From assembly GCA_900541315.1 (NCBI GenBank), contig UQJF01000014.1:1-33421 (forward strand): a stretch of 33,421 bases of DNA, read 5' to 3'. Below the pieces are notes generated by a model. The model made no database searches. It saw only the letters and a program-made list of their open reading frames with translations, and had not been told where the DNA came from. Position numbers and translations under genes: made by a program. This DNA comes from an uncultured Clostridium sp. (GTDB taxonomy: Bacteria > Bacillota > Clostridia > Lachnospirales > Lachnospiraceae). Within the stretch, counting starts at the first letter, position 1, and each line of letters opens with the position of its first letter. Below are positions 24,741 to 33,228 of the stretch, piece by piece.

Positions 24741-26356
24741 GAATAGATCTTCCTGTACTCTCCCGGCTTCAGTCCGGTATATTTTATAAAACATTTCGTG
24801 AAATATTTCACATCTGCATAGCCTACCTTTTCACAGATCACATTCATTCCCTCATTTCCGGAAACCAGCAGTTTTTTCGCTGCATCCATACGCACTGACT
24901 GCAAAAATTCCAGAAAAGTTACCCCTGTTTCTTTCTTAAAAAGCGTGCTGAAATATCCCGGAGCAAATCCAGCCATCTCACTTACTTCTTCTAAGGTAAG
25001 CGAGCGGCTGTAATTTTCTTCTATGTACTGCTTTGCCTGCCGTATGGGCCGGTTATCTTCTGCCTTCTTTGCTTCAGAAGCTTTTTGCAGAGATCTTCCT
25101 ATCGTCCCACCTAAAAGGCGGAACAGTTCTTCTATATCTGCACATTCCCCTGCGTCTTTACTGAATTCTTCCACAAATTTAGCTTCACTGTCCACACGGA
25201 TCCCCCTGCTCTTCATGCAAAACAGATAATGATTGCAGGCCTCCTTGGTCATCTGCAGGATCTCATAACCGGTGATCCCCGGATAGTTCTTTAATACATC
25301 CCGCAAACCTTCAATAGTCCGCCTTGTCTCTACTACGTTTAAAGCTTCGACTGCCCGTTCCATTTCCCTGTTAAAACGGTAAAATGCTTCACTGTTTATA
25401 AAATCAGAGTTTTTTCTCTGTTGTGCTTCATCCATTTCCAGCATCCGCCCGGTTCCTAAAAGAAGCCTCTGCTTTATCATAAATACAGCGTCCAGAAAAG
25501 ACTTCTTGATACTGCCCGCTGTGTTTACCATGCTTCCCATTCCTATGGTAACACTCATTCCATTTAAGATACTTTCCTGGGCTTTCAGTTCATCCAGCAT
25601 CTGGCGCACATTTTTCCGCACATTTTTACTCTCTTCTTCCCCGAAATTCAACAGAAGATAAAAAGTAGAGAACTCTGCATAAACCTCATGGTCAAAACAT
25701 ACCGGTTCCAGATACTGTAACGCCAGGCCTGCTGCCTTGTCTGCCAGGAAGGAAATACAGCTGTCATTGTGGTTTACATGGTCAAATTTGATGGCTGCAA
25801 CCTGGAACACTCCCTCACGGAAATGGAAATGATACTGATTGTTCAGTTCTTTCAGGCTGATAATATTTTCCCGCTCCCGGTCTCCGTAGATCATACGGGA
25901 AATAAAACTGGTACGCAGCTTTCCTGCATCATTTTTTAAGGCAAGGCGGACTCTTTCTTCAAAATTTAACTGTTCATTTTTCTCCCTGTAAATATCTGCA
26001 ATCTTTTGTAAGGTATCCCGTAATTCCTCTTTTTTAATAGGTTTTAAGAGATAATTTCTCACACCATAACGGATCGCCGTCTGGGCATATTCAAAATGCC
26101 TGTATCCACTGATTATGATGATCTCTGTATCCGGCAGTTTTTCTTTTACTTTCCTGATCAGTTCCATCCCATCAATTCCAGGCATCCGTATGTCTGTGAT
26201 CAGAATCTCCGGTTTACAGATTTTTGCCTGCTCTAATGCCTCAATACCATTAGAAGCAGTTGCCGCTATTTTTAACCCCATTTCTTCCCAGTTGATCAGC
26301 TTTATGATCAGCTGACAGATCTTTTCTTCATCATCTGCGATCAATACCTTCAGCAT
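24737..26356 (-). CDS. YesN-like response regulator with AraC DNA-binding domain (539 aa)
   Basis: Transcription factor of the YesN type. The receiver domain (1-120) has acidic residues Asp8-Asp9, phospho-acceptor Asp55 in ILITDIRMPG and the conserved Lys in LLKPIKKEEL. A middle domain of about 300 residues follows. The C-terminal AraC double helix-turn-helix (about 440-539) has IEENYSRSLTLEEVSEMAGF, FSTLFKKETGVTF, and the second motif VICEKVGYADVKYFTKCFIK followed by TGLKPGEYRK. The start is the ATG at 26356, 5 bases after AGGAGG; 26377 would place that site inside the gene. It is translationally coupled to the kinase by ATGA. The probable target is the promoter at 22160-22243. Confidence 0.95.
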   Translation of the reverse strand: MLKVLIADDEEKICQLIIKLINWEEMGLKIAATASNGIEALEQAKICKPEILITDIRMPGIDGMELIRKVKEKLPDTEIIIISGYRHFEYAQTAIRYGVRNYLLKPIKKEELRDTLQKIADIYREKNEQLNFEERVRLALKNDAGKLRTSFISRMIYGDRERENIISLKELNNQYHFHFREGVFQVAAIKFDHVNHNDSCISFLADKAAGLALQYLEPVCFDHEVYAEFSTFYLLLNFGEEESKNVRKNVRQMLDELKAQESILNGMSVTIGMGSMVNTAGSIKKSFLDAVFMIKQRLLLGTGRMLEMDEAQQRKNSDFINSEAFYRFNREMERAVEALNVVETRRTIEGLRDVLKNYPGITGYEILQMTKEACNHYLFCMKSRGIRVDSEAKFVEEFSKDAGECADIEELFRLLGGTIGRSLQKASEAKKAEDNRPIRQAKQYIEENYSRSLTLEEVSEMAGFAPGYFSTLFKKETGVTFLEFLQSVRMDAAKKLLVSGNEGMNVICEKVGYADVKYFTKCFIKYTGLKPGEYRKIYS

Positions 26357-26385
26357 GTTCTCCTCCTCATTGCACAAAACCTCTC

Positions 26386-26550
26386 CTGGTATATCGTTTC
26401 GTAAATAACTGTACTAATCGCATAGAATGCAGATTTAAGTGTGCAGATTTAAAAACGCAGGCGTAGTGGGCTACGCTGAGGCTTTTAGACCTGTGCAATC
26501 AGATTCGCAGACAAGTAAGTAGTATAGTTATTTCAAAAACGATGTACCAG
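26386..26550. mobile_element. 165-bp MITE-like element with 31-bp imperfect terminal inverted repeats
   Basis: The left end (26386-26416) and the right end (26520-26550, reverse complement) share CTGGTA.ATCGTTT..AAATAACT.TACTA. Inside are a direct repeat of TGCAGATTTAA (26428-26438 and 26442-26452) and a small hairpin GCGTAG-TGGG-CTACGC (26461-26476). No reading frame is present. Parts recur at 1-58 and 12521-12552. No clear target-site duplication is visible. It occupies most of the 312-base gap between the decarboxylase and two-component genes. Confidence 0.65.
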
Positions 26551-26605
26551 TATATCAGTGTATCATCTTCAATAGATTTACGCCAGAGGCAGAGGCAAAA
26601 AACTA

Positions 26606-26638
26606 ATGAAAAAACGCGCCCCATAAAGGGACGCGTTT
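26606..26638 (-). terminator. Intrinsic terminator of the decarboxylase operon
   Basis: AAACGCG pairs with CGCGTTT, then after one mismatch CCC pairs with GGG around ATAAA. On the minus strand the stem is followed by a run of T. It lies 31 bases past the stop of the oadA-like gene. Confidence 0.85.
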
Positions 26639-26668
26639 CATACTTATCTTATTCCGGATAAGCCAAAA

Positions 26669-28081
26669 TTACACTGGATAAGCCTTATTCTCTTTATCTG
26701 CTACAGCAGCATCTACTTTCTTCTGCTGGGCTTCTCTGTACTGAAAGAACTCCTTGGCAACATTTGGGAACAGAGCGTAGCTTAATACGTCCTCATCCTG
26801 CTGCTTCCACTGAGCACATTCCTTCTCAAACTGAGGCATCTGAGGTGCAATTAAATCTGCTGGTCTGCAGGTAATTGGAGTCTCATCACCGATGATCTTT
26901 TTCTGTACTTCTGGATTAAATGGCTTAACAGTCTGACCAAATTCACCAAGCATGATCTTCTTGGATTCCTTTGGAACCATCTTGTAGCGCTCACCCATTA
27001 ATACGTTAAGAACTGCCTGGGTACCAACGATCTGGGAAGAAGGTGTAACCAGAGGCGGCTCTCCAAAGTCTTTACGTACTCTCGGGATCTCCTCCAGAAC
27101 CTGCTGGTACTTGTCCTCCTGTCCAGCTTCCTTTAACTGGCTAACCAGGTTGGAAAGCATACCGCCAGGTACCTGATACTGCAGAGTCTTGATATTTACG
27201 CCTAATACCTTTGGATTTAACAGTCCGGTCTTTAATGCTTCCTCGCGGATCGGCTGGAAGTGAGCAGCGATCTCGCCTAAAAGCTTCTGATCGTATCCTG
27301 TATCGTATGGAGTACCGCGGAAGGTCTCTACCATAACTTCAGTTGCTGGCTGGCTGGTACCAAGTGCCAGTGGAGACATTGCACAGTCAATGATATCACA
27401 GCCTGCTTCTACAGCCTTCATATAGGTCATGGAAGCAACACCGGAAGTATAGTGGGTGTGCAGGTCGATCGGAAGTGTGGTTCCTTCCTTCAGGGCCTTA
27501 ACTAACTCAGTAGCCTTGTATGGAGTCAACAGACCTGCCATATCCTTGATACACAGGGAATCAGCACCCATGTCTTCGATTCTCTTAGCAATGTCTCTCC
27601 AGTAATCCAAAGTATAAGCATCACCTAAGGTGTAGCACAGTGCGATCTGAGCATGTCCTTTTTCCTTCTTTGTTGCCTTTACAGCAGTCTCCAGGTTACG
27701 GATATCGTTTAAGCAGTCGAAAATACGAATGATATCAATACCATTTGCAATAGACTTCTGCACGAAATACTCAACTACATCATCTGCGTAGTGGTTGTAT
27801 CCCAGAATGTTCTGTCCACGGAACAGCATCTGCAGCTTTGTATTCTTAAAGCCGTCTCTTAACTTTCTTAAACGCTCCCATGGATCTTCTTTTAAGAAAC
27901 GCAGGCAGGCATCAAATGTAGCGCCTCCCCAGCACTCTACTGCGTGGTAGCCAACTTTATCCATCTTGTCTACGATCGGCAGCATCTGCTCTGTAGTCAT
28001 TCTGGTAGCAAGTAAAGACTGATGAGCGTCACGAAGGACGGTTTCCACGATCTTTACTGGCTTCTTCTCTATCTCTGCCAT
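26669..28081 (-). CDS. Oxaloacetate decarboxylase alpha / pyruvate carboxylase B-type carboxyltransferase (470 aa)
   Basis: TIM-barrel biotin-dependent carboxyltransferase that moves the carboxyl group between oxaloacetate and the biotin carrier. It opens with the family motif VETVLRDAHQSLLATRMTTE, then ECWGGATFDACLRFL, RGQNILGYNHYADDVV, IKDMAGLLTP (catalytic Lys) and the metal-site LHTHYTSG. The C-terminus continues through the helical domain but stops without a biotinyl domain; the separate biotin protein at 29342-29716 supplies it. It is the last of five co-directional genes, with a good AAGGAGG site and a terminator 31 bases downstream. In vivo it may run as Na+-driven oxaloacetate decarboxylation. 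Confidence 0.93.
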   Translation of the reverse strand: MAEIEKKPVKIVETVLRDAHQSLLATRMTTEQMLPIVDKMDKVGYHAVECWGGATFDACLRFLKEDPWERLRKLRDGFKNTKLQMLFRGQNILGYNHYADDVVEYFVQKSIANGIDIIRIFDCLNDIRNLETAVKATKKEKGHAQIALCYTLGDAYTLDYWRDIAKRIEDMGADSLCIKDMAGLLTPYKATELVKALKEGTTLPIDLHTHYTSGVASMTYMKAVEAGCDIIDCAMSPLALGTSQPATEVMVETFRGTPYDTGYDQKLLGEIAAHFQPIREEALKTGLLNPKVLGVNIKTLQYQVPGGMLSNLVSQLKEAGQEDKYQQVLEEIPRVRKDFGEPPLVTPSSQIVGTQAVLNVLMGERYKMVPKESKKIMLGEFGQTVKPFNPEVQKKIIGDETPITCRPADLIAPQMPQFEKECAQWKQQDEDVLSYALFPNVAKEFFQYREAQQKKVDAAVADKENKAYPV

Positions 28082-28101
28082 AGTTTAAATCCTCCTTATA
28101 G

Positions 28102-28130
28102 GCACCCGGTCTGCAAACAGCACCGGGTGC
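28102..28130 (-). other. Strong intercistronic stem-loop between beta and alpha subunit genes
   Basis: GCACCCGGT and ACCGGGTGC pair perfectly over 9 bases, with a further CTG/CAG inner pairing. No T run follows on the minus strand before the AAGGAGG of the next gene, so it is more likely a stability or processing site than a terminator. Confidence 0.6.
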
Positions 28131-28145
28131 AGTAAATGTTGGTTT

Positions 28146-29291
28146 TTATACACCGAAAATTGCCATAAAGGCACCGGCTGCTACTGCAGTACCGATAACA
28201 CCTGCAACGTTTGGTCCCATTGCATGCATCAGCAGGAAGTTGGTAGGATCATATTCAGCACCAACCTTCTGGGATACACGGGCTGCCATAGGAACTGCGG
28301 ATACACCTGCAGAACCGATCAGTGGGTTGATCTTTCCGCCAGTTACCTTGCATAAGATCTTTCCTAAGAGAACGCCTCCGATGGTTCCCACACAGAATGC
28401 TATCAGACCTAAAATAACGATCTTGATAGTAGTTGCATTTAAGAATGCCTCTGCACTGGTGGTTGCACCTACAGAAGTACCAAGCAGGATAACAACGATG
28501 TACATCATTGCATTAGAAGCAGTCTCCTGAAGCTGTTTTACAACACCGCACTCACGGAACAGGTTACCTAACATCAGCATACCTACTAACGGAGCAGTAG
28601 ATGGCAGGATCAGGCACACAACGATAGTAACGATGATCGGGAATAAGATCTTCTCCAGCTTGGATACAGAACGAAGCTGGGACATTTTGATCTTACGCTC
28701 CTTATCAGTAGTAAGAAGCTTCATAAATGGCGGCTGGATGATCGGAACCAGAGCCATATAAGAGTAAGCTGCAACAGCGATCGGTCCCATAATCTGGGTC
28801 TGTCCTAACTTACTGCAAAGGAACAGGGAAGTAGGGCCGTCTGCACCACCGATAATGGAGATACAAGCTGCTTCCTTTCCTGAGAATCCTAATAAGATTG
28901 CGAAGAAATATGCAGAGTAAATACCTAACTGAGCTGCAGCACCCATTAAAAAGCTGATTGGGTTTGCGATCAGCGGACCGAAATCTGTCATTGCACCTAC
29001 ACCCATAAAGATCAGGGATGGAAGGATACTCCACTCATCCAGAGTGAAGAAGTAATACAGCAGACCGCCTACGCCGTTTGAAGTCTGCTCCGGAGAATAC
29101 ATGATATCCGGATAAATATTTACAAGCAGCATACCAAATGCGATCGGAATTAACAGCAGCGGCTCAAATCCCTTAGCAATAGCCAGGTATAAGAAGACCA
29201 GCGCCACACCGATCATAATGTAGTTTCCTGCTGACAGATGGAAAAACGCCATCTGGCCAAGCAGGTTTGATACCAAATTGCCAAAATCCAT
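28146..29291 (-). CDS. Na+-translocating decarboxylase beta subunit (381 aa)
   Basis: Polytopic membrane subunit (OadB/MmdB/GcdB family) that decarboxylates carboxybiotin and exports Na+ with the energy released. It has about nine to eleven hydrophobic segments. Diagnostic stretches are GVGAMTDFGPLIANP, the Na+-site motif IIGGADGPTSLF, and NPLIGSAGVSAVPMAARVSQ near the C-terminus. The length is normal for the single-chain form. The gene lies between the biotin carrier and the alpha-type carboxyltransferase. It works with either or both carboxyltransferases of this operon. Confidence 0.95.
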   Translation of the reverse strand: MDFGNLVSNLLGQMAFFHLSAGNYIMIGVALVFLYLAIAKGFEPLLLIPIAFGMLLVNIYPDIMYSPEQTSNGVGGLLYYFFTLDEWSILPSLIFMGVGAMTDFGPLIANPISFLMGAAAQLGIYSAYFFAILLGFSGKEAACISIIGGADGPTSLFLCSKLGQTQIMGPIAVAAYSYMALVPIIQPPFMKLLTTDKERKIKMSQLRSVSKLEKILFPIIVTIVVCLILPSTAPLVGMLMLGNLFRECGVVKQLQETASNAMMYIVVILLGTSVGATTSAEAFLNATTIKIVILGLIAFCVGTIGGVLLGKILCKVTGGKINPLIGSAGVSAVPMAARVSQKVGAEYDPTNFLLMHAMGPNVAGVIGTAVAAGAFMAIFGV

Positions 29292-29341
29292 AATGTTACC
29301 TCCATAATGGAATCCCTAAAGCAGGGGATCCATCTTGTTGA

Positions 29342-29716
29342 CTAGTTCAGAGTAGCTAAAACAGCGCCAGACTCAACTGCATCGCCGTTTGCTACATTAA
29401 TGCTGGCAATTGTACCATCTTCCGGAGCAACGATATCGTTCTCCATCTTCATAGCTTCCAGAACCAGGACAACTTCGCCCTTCTTTACTGCCTGTCCTAC
29501 AGAAGCCTTAACTGCTACTACCTTACCTGGCATTGGAGCGGTAACCTGAACGGAACCTGCTGCGCCTGCTGGAGCTGCTGCCGGTGCAGGTGCTGCTGCC
29601 GGAGCTGCTGGAGCTGCTGCTACTGGTGCTGCTACTGGTGCGCCAGCTGCTGCTGCGCCCTCTTCAACGGTTACTGCATATGCTTTTCCATTTACTGTAA
29701 TGGTATATGTCTTCAT
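29342..29716 (-). CDS. Biotin carrier (gamma/delta-type) subunit of the decarboxylase (124 aa)
   Basis: Small biotinyl protein that shuttles carboxyl groups between carboxyltransferase and the membrane beta subunit. A short N-terminal segment (1-20) is followed by an Ala/Pro-rich flexible linker (about 20-55) and a biotinyl domain with the biotinylation site EAMKMEND, Lys in AMKM. The C-terminal AVESGAVLATL is typical. A gene of this type is shared by methylmalonyl-CoA and glutaconyl-CoA decarboxylases. It is placed between the OadG-like and beta subunit genes and has an AGGAGG site. Confidence 0.95.
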   Translation of the reverse strand: MKTYTITVNGKAYAVTVEEGAAAAGAPVAAPVAAAPAAPAAAPAPAAAPAGAAGSVQVTAPMPGKVVAVKASVGQAVKKGEVVLVLEAMKMENDIVAPEDGTIASINVANGDAVESGAVLATLN

Positions 29717-29778
29717 AGTTTGATTCCTCCTACTTGTTGTATAAACACACCGGTTTTCTTAACCTCAATGTGCAGTGA

Positions 29779-30594
29779 TTATCTTCCCAGACCTACACGG
29801 CGGATAGAACGTACTACCAGACCGTTAGATGTAGCGCTGCCTTCATATGCTGCGATGGCAGCAGTCATAACAGCTACTAATTCTGCATCATCAGAAAGAT
29901 CAGGACCTGTTACTGCAGGTGCTGCTGCTGGCTTAACAGCCGGTGCAGGTGCTGCCTTTGGAGCAGGTACTGCTGCTTTCTTCTTTCCTTCTTCCCATGC
30001 ATGGATGTATTTGAAGCATGAGATCAGGATACTGATGAAGATCAAAACAAGGAATACTGTGCCGATACCAATAATTGTATATACAGTAGCGGTCTTTAAC
30101 AGGGTGCCCATAGAAGTATCTTCTTCAATACCTGCGGACATATCTGTAAACTCAGCCTGGATCTGCTGGGTAGCCATATTGATATTCATCACATATTTCT
30201 TGGTTCCCTCTGTAAAATCAACCGGGATCATAACGGTATAGCTACCGTCTGCCAGAAGAACTACAGAACCTTCATCCATATTTACATTCTTTAATTCGCC
30301 CATGTCCTCGCGAACTTCCAGCTGAGCCTCATAAATAGCTGCTGTAGTCGCATCGCCTGTTGACTCTGCCAGAGTTTTCTGAACGATCAGCTGATCCTTT
30401 GGTACGCCTAAAGTCTGTGCTGCAGACAGCATAATGGACTGAGCCATTGAATCATCTACAGGAGTTCCGTCCATGCTGATGGTGGAATCAGTCTCTGCTG
30501 TATCCTGGTTAGAGGAGCAGCCAGAAAGGCTTACCAGGCAGGCGGACAGAAGAACTGCTGCTGCCATTCTCTTTACAAATCGTCTCATATACAT
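29779..30594 (-). CDS. OadG-family subunit with an extracytoplasmic lipoprotein-like domain (271 aa)
   Basis: OadG-type subunits are small membrane anchors (about 80-120 aa) with one helix and an Ala/Pro-rich cytoplasmic tail. This one keeps those parts: a helix at about 171-193, a basic segment, an Ala/Pro linker (206-235) and a C-terminal tail. Before the helix it has a lipobox-like signal LVSLSGC (Cys26) and about 145 residues predicted outside the cell. Similar long forms occur in Clostridia (recalled). The role of the outer domain is unknown. Either ATG (30594 or 30588, MRRFVKR) could be used; AGAGGTG sits closer to the spacing expected for the second. The start lies 11 bases after the upstream gene. 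Confidence 0.82.
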   Translation of the reverse strand: MYMRRFVKRMAAAVLLSACLVSLSGCSSNQDTAETDSTISMDGTPVDDSMAQSIMLSAAQTLGVPKDQLIVQKTLAESTGDATTAAIYEAQLEVREDMGELKNVNMDEGSVVLLADGSYTVMIPVDFTEGTKKYVMNINMATQQIQAEFTDMSAGIEEDTSMGTLLKTATVYTIIGIGTVFLVLIFISILISCFKYIHAWEEGKKKAAVPAPKAAPAPAVKPAAAPAVTGPDLSDDAELVAVMTAAIAAYEGSATSNGLVVRSIRRVGLGR

Positions 30595-30605
30595 GTCACC
30601 TCTCT

Positions 30606-32057
30606 TTAAACCGTGCCATGCTTCTTGGAAGGACGGTCCTCACTTTTTGTGTACAGCATCTCAAAAGCGGCGATCACTCTCTGACGGGTCTCTTCTGCCT
30701 TGATGATGTCATCTACATAACCTCTCTTTGCAGCAGCAACAGCGCCGGACTGCATAGCGGTATATTCAGCGGTTTTCTCTTTAATCATTGCAACTGCATC
30801 ATCAGCAGCTTCGATCTCTTTTGCGTACATGATCTTAACAGCTTCTGCCGGATCCATAGTTCCGATCACTGCATTTGGCCATGCATAAACAATATCTGCA
30901 CCCAGGCTCTTGCTGCCCATGGTAAGGCCTGCGCTTCCCAGTGCATTCTTAACAACAACAGTTACCTTCGGAACAGTTGCATCAGCATATGCGTAGGTCA
31001 GCTTAGCAGCTAACTTGGCGATCTTTCTTTCACTGCACATGGTTGCACGATAGCCATTTACATTTACCAGAGTCAGAACAGGAATGCTGAATGCATCACA
31101 GAAGTTAATGAAATCGGTTGCTTTTTCACAGCCTTTTCCACAAAGAGCTGCCTCTAAAGTCTGTACCTTCTCACCGTTCTCATATACTTCGCTGCGGTTT
31201 GCTACGCATCCTACTGTGCTTCCATTTAAACGGATAAAGCCGGTTACCATAGAAGTGCCGTAGTTCTTCTTAACTTCCATAAAGAAGTTATTATCAGAGA
31301 TCATCTGTAAAGCTGCTGCAGTATCTCCGGTGTATCCTTCGATACCAGCACACATACGGTTTAAATCGTCTGTGCAGTCAACTTCAGACAGATCTTCTTC
31401 ATTATTAGAAGGCAGTACAGATACCAGTGTACGGATCTGGGATAATACAGATGCTTCATCACCTGTGAAATCAACCAGACCAGCTTCCTCTGCCTGGAAT
31501 TTAGCGGAAGAGGTATCACATTTTGCCTTATAATTGCCCTCTAAAGCATTTGGGGAATTAACAAACAGTTTTGCAGAAGTATCTTCCATAAAGGTGAAAT
31601 CTGCCATGCCTGCAGAAACAGCCATACCGCCGCCGCAGGTACCAAAAACTGCCATAATCTGAGGAATAACTCCAGATGCCATTGTCTGGCTTAAATACAG
31701 CTTGCCAAATCCATCCAGTGCGTCAGTTGCTTCCTGAAGACGCAGTCCTGCACAGTCTACCAGACCAATAACAGGTGCTCCCATCTTCATAGCCATAGAG
31801 TAGATGTTGCAGATCTTCTTTGCATGCATCTCACCCATTGAACCGCCCAGTACAGCAGCATCCTGGCTGTATACATATACCAGGCATCCACCGATGGTAC
31901 CGTAACCGGTAACTACACCGTCAGCCGGTGTTTCCTGCTCAGTCATGTTAAAGTCAGTATTTCTGGCCGCAATATAGGCTCCGACTTCAACAAAACTGTT
32001 CTCATCAAGCAGGGCTGCAATACGGCTGCTTGCTGAAGTTTGTGCTGAATTACTCAT
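30606..32057 (-). CDS. Acyl-CoA carboxyltransferase, methylmalonyl-CoA decarboxylase alpha-like (483 aa)
   Basis: Crotonase-fold biotin-dependent carboxyltransferase (MmdA/PccB/AccD type). The first half has GVVTGYGTIGGCLVYVYSQDAAVLGGSMGEMHAKKI and GLVDCAGLRLQE; the second has GYRATMCSERK and LGADIVYAWPNAVIGTMDPAEAVKIMY, the paired oxyanion-site regions. Sequence details fit acyl-CoA (methylmalonyl-, propionyl-) substrates, but the exact acyl group is uncertain. The start at 32057 follows GGAGG by 8 bases; the longer frame from 32108 includes that site. It is the first gene of the operon after the promoter at 32146-32181, so a second carboxyltransferase besides the OadA-like one is made in the same unit. 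Confidence 0.9.
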   Translation of the reverse strand: MSNSAQTSASSRIAALLDENSFVEVGAYIAARNTDFNMTEQETPADGVVTGYGTIGGCLVYVYSQDAAVLGGSMGEMHAKKICNIYSMAMKMGAPVIGLVDCAGLRLQEATDALDGFGKLYLSQTMASGVIPQIMAVFGTCGGGMAVSAGMADFTFMEDTSAKLFVNSPNALEGNYKAKCDTSSAKFQAEEAGLVDFTGDEASVLSQIRTLVSVLPSNNEEDLSEVDCTDDLNRMCAGIEGYTGDTAAALQMISDNNFFMEVKKNYGTSMVTGFIRLNGSTVGCVANRSEVYENGEKVQTLEAALCGKGCEKATDFINFCDAFSIPVLTLVNVNGYRATMCSERKIAKLAAKLTYAYADATVPKVTVVVKNALGSAGLTMGSKSLGADIVYAWPNAVIGTMDPAEAVKIMYAKEIEAADDAVAMIKEKTAEYTAMQSGAVAAAKRGYVDDIIKAEETRQRVIAAFEMLYTKSEDRPSKKHGTV

Positions 32058-32145
32058 TTTCCAGTCCTCCATCATTCTTAAGTTTACAGTATTTAGCGGA
32101 AAACGCATAAAAATAGCGCCTTCCTATAAAATACAGAAATATTGC

Positions 32146-32181
32146 CGTTTATATTATAGTGATTTTTTTGTCAAATGGCAA
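32146..32181 (-). promoter_or_regulatory. Sigma-A promoter of the decarboxylase operon
   Basis: On the minus strand TTGCCA (32181-32176) and a perfect TATAAT (32158-32153) are 17 bases apart. The start near 32146 gives a leader of about 89 bases before the ATG at 32057. The rest of 32182-32330 is A+T rich with no gene; a tandem TTTATTTGTGAC/TTTATTGTGAC lies at about 32267-32289. Confidence 0.75.
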
Positions 32182-32330
32182 GTGTTTCCTTTTATTAAAA
32201 TTGTTTATTAATAAATTTTAAGGTAGCACTTCCTGCTAACCATTGTATTTCCTAGGTTTCTTGCTTTTATTTGTGACTTTATTGTGACTAATAGAGCAAA
32301 ATAAACCTTAAGTTTTTAAACGGATTTATA

Positions 32331-33125
32331 TTATTTTACAAGACCCGGATAATGGAGAGCGCCGTCCTGATCCGGAGTTAGGACTACTGGTTCAGTTGCC
32401 ATGCGACCGGTCTGATCCAGGTAGTACCACTTGCCACTGATTGTCTGTAGGCCCTTTAGCATGGCACCATCGGAGCCGAGGTAGTACCAGGAACCTCTGT
32501 ACTGATACCAGACGTCATGAACCATCATTCCAGCACCGTCAAACCAGTACCATAGATTTCCATCTTTGTACCAGTCATTGGAAACATACTTCCCGGATCC
32601 GTCCTTTAAATAGAAGCGCCAACCGCCATTTTCCTGCTGCCAGCCGGTTTTAACCTGCTCTGGTACCCAGGTCTTCATGAACTGTTCGGGAGTTCCGAAC
32701 TGTTGGATGAGTGGCGTTGGTGTACTTCCCCAGTCAGGCAGATACAGATGTGGTTTGTCTACAATGCTGGACCAGTCTCCGCCCCAGGCAAGTCCAAGTT
32801 TTTTGCCAATCTCTGCAGCGCGTTTGAAATGGCCTTTACTGTCATTGTAGGCATCATCGGAGATCTTACCATCTCCGTCTACGTCCATCTTTAAATAGAA
32901 ATCAAAAGCAATTCCCCACTGGTGCTGTGACTTGTAGGAACTGCCTTTTGCATTGGTTACGATATTGCCCGGTTTAGTGCGCCCCTGAGCATACAGGGCA
33001 TCCTGTTCTGCTGCAGTACGAAGGGTCTCGCTGATGGCTACGGTAATGCCTTCTACTGCGCAGGCTTTGATCCAGGCAGCAGCTATCTTCTGTAAACGCG
33101 GATGGCATAAAGTAATGTCTCTCAT
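32331..33125 (-). CDS. M15-family peptidoglycan peptidase with choline-binding repeats (264 aa)
   Basis: Zinc peptidase of the M15 group, like phage L-alanyl-D-glutamate endolysins and CwlK. The catalytic part (1-130) has SQHQWGIAFDF (His68, Asp75) and WGGDWSSIVDKPHLYL (His126), the expected Zn ligands. An acidic DVDGDGKISDD at 81-91, just after the first metal motif, looks like a Ca2+-binding loop. From about 160 there are four aromatic choline-binding-type repeats (WRFYLKDGSGK, WYWFDGAGMM, WYYLGSDGAML, WYYLDQTGRM), which attach the enzyme to the cell wall. There is no signal peptide, as in endolysins that need a holin. The gene may be a prophage remnant or domesticated lysin. The start has a textbook AAGGAGG site. 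Confidence 0.9.
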   Translation of the reverse strand: MRDITLCHPRLQKIAAAWIKACAVEGITVAISETLRTAAEQDALYAQGRTKPGNIVTNAKGSSYKSQHQWGIAFDFYLKMDVDGDGKISDDAYNDSKGHFKRAAEIGKKLGLAWGGDWSSIVDKPHLYLPDWGSTPTPLIQQFGTPEQFMKTWVPEQVKTGWQQENGGWRFYLKDGSGKYVSNDWYKDGNLWYWFDGAGMMVHDVWYQYRGSWYYLGSDGAMLKGLQTISGKWYYLDQTGRMATEPVVLTPDQDGALHYPGLVK

Positions 33126-33192
33126 AATATAACCTCCTTGTCCTTTTGCTTTAACATATGAATTTTATGAAAAAATTGTTTTTCCCGGTATC

Positions 33193-33228
33193 TTGAAAAG
33201 AATATTTGCATATGCTATAATGCCGTTA
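33193..33228 (+). promoter_or_regulatory. Near-consensus plus-strand promoter
   Basis: TTGAAA (33193-33198), a 17-base spacer and a perfect TATAAT (33216-33221), with a start expected near 33228. It points to the right into a region with no plus-strand gene before the terminator at 33266-33310. Confidence 0.65.

Noticed and set aside
26386..26550. Origin or attachment site of an integrated element
   Set aside because: No integrase, relaxase or replication gene is near, and the layout (two inverted ends, no frame) fits a MITE better.
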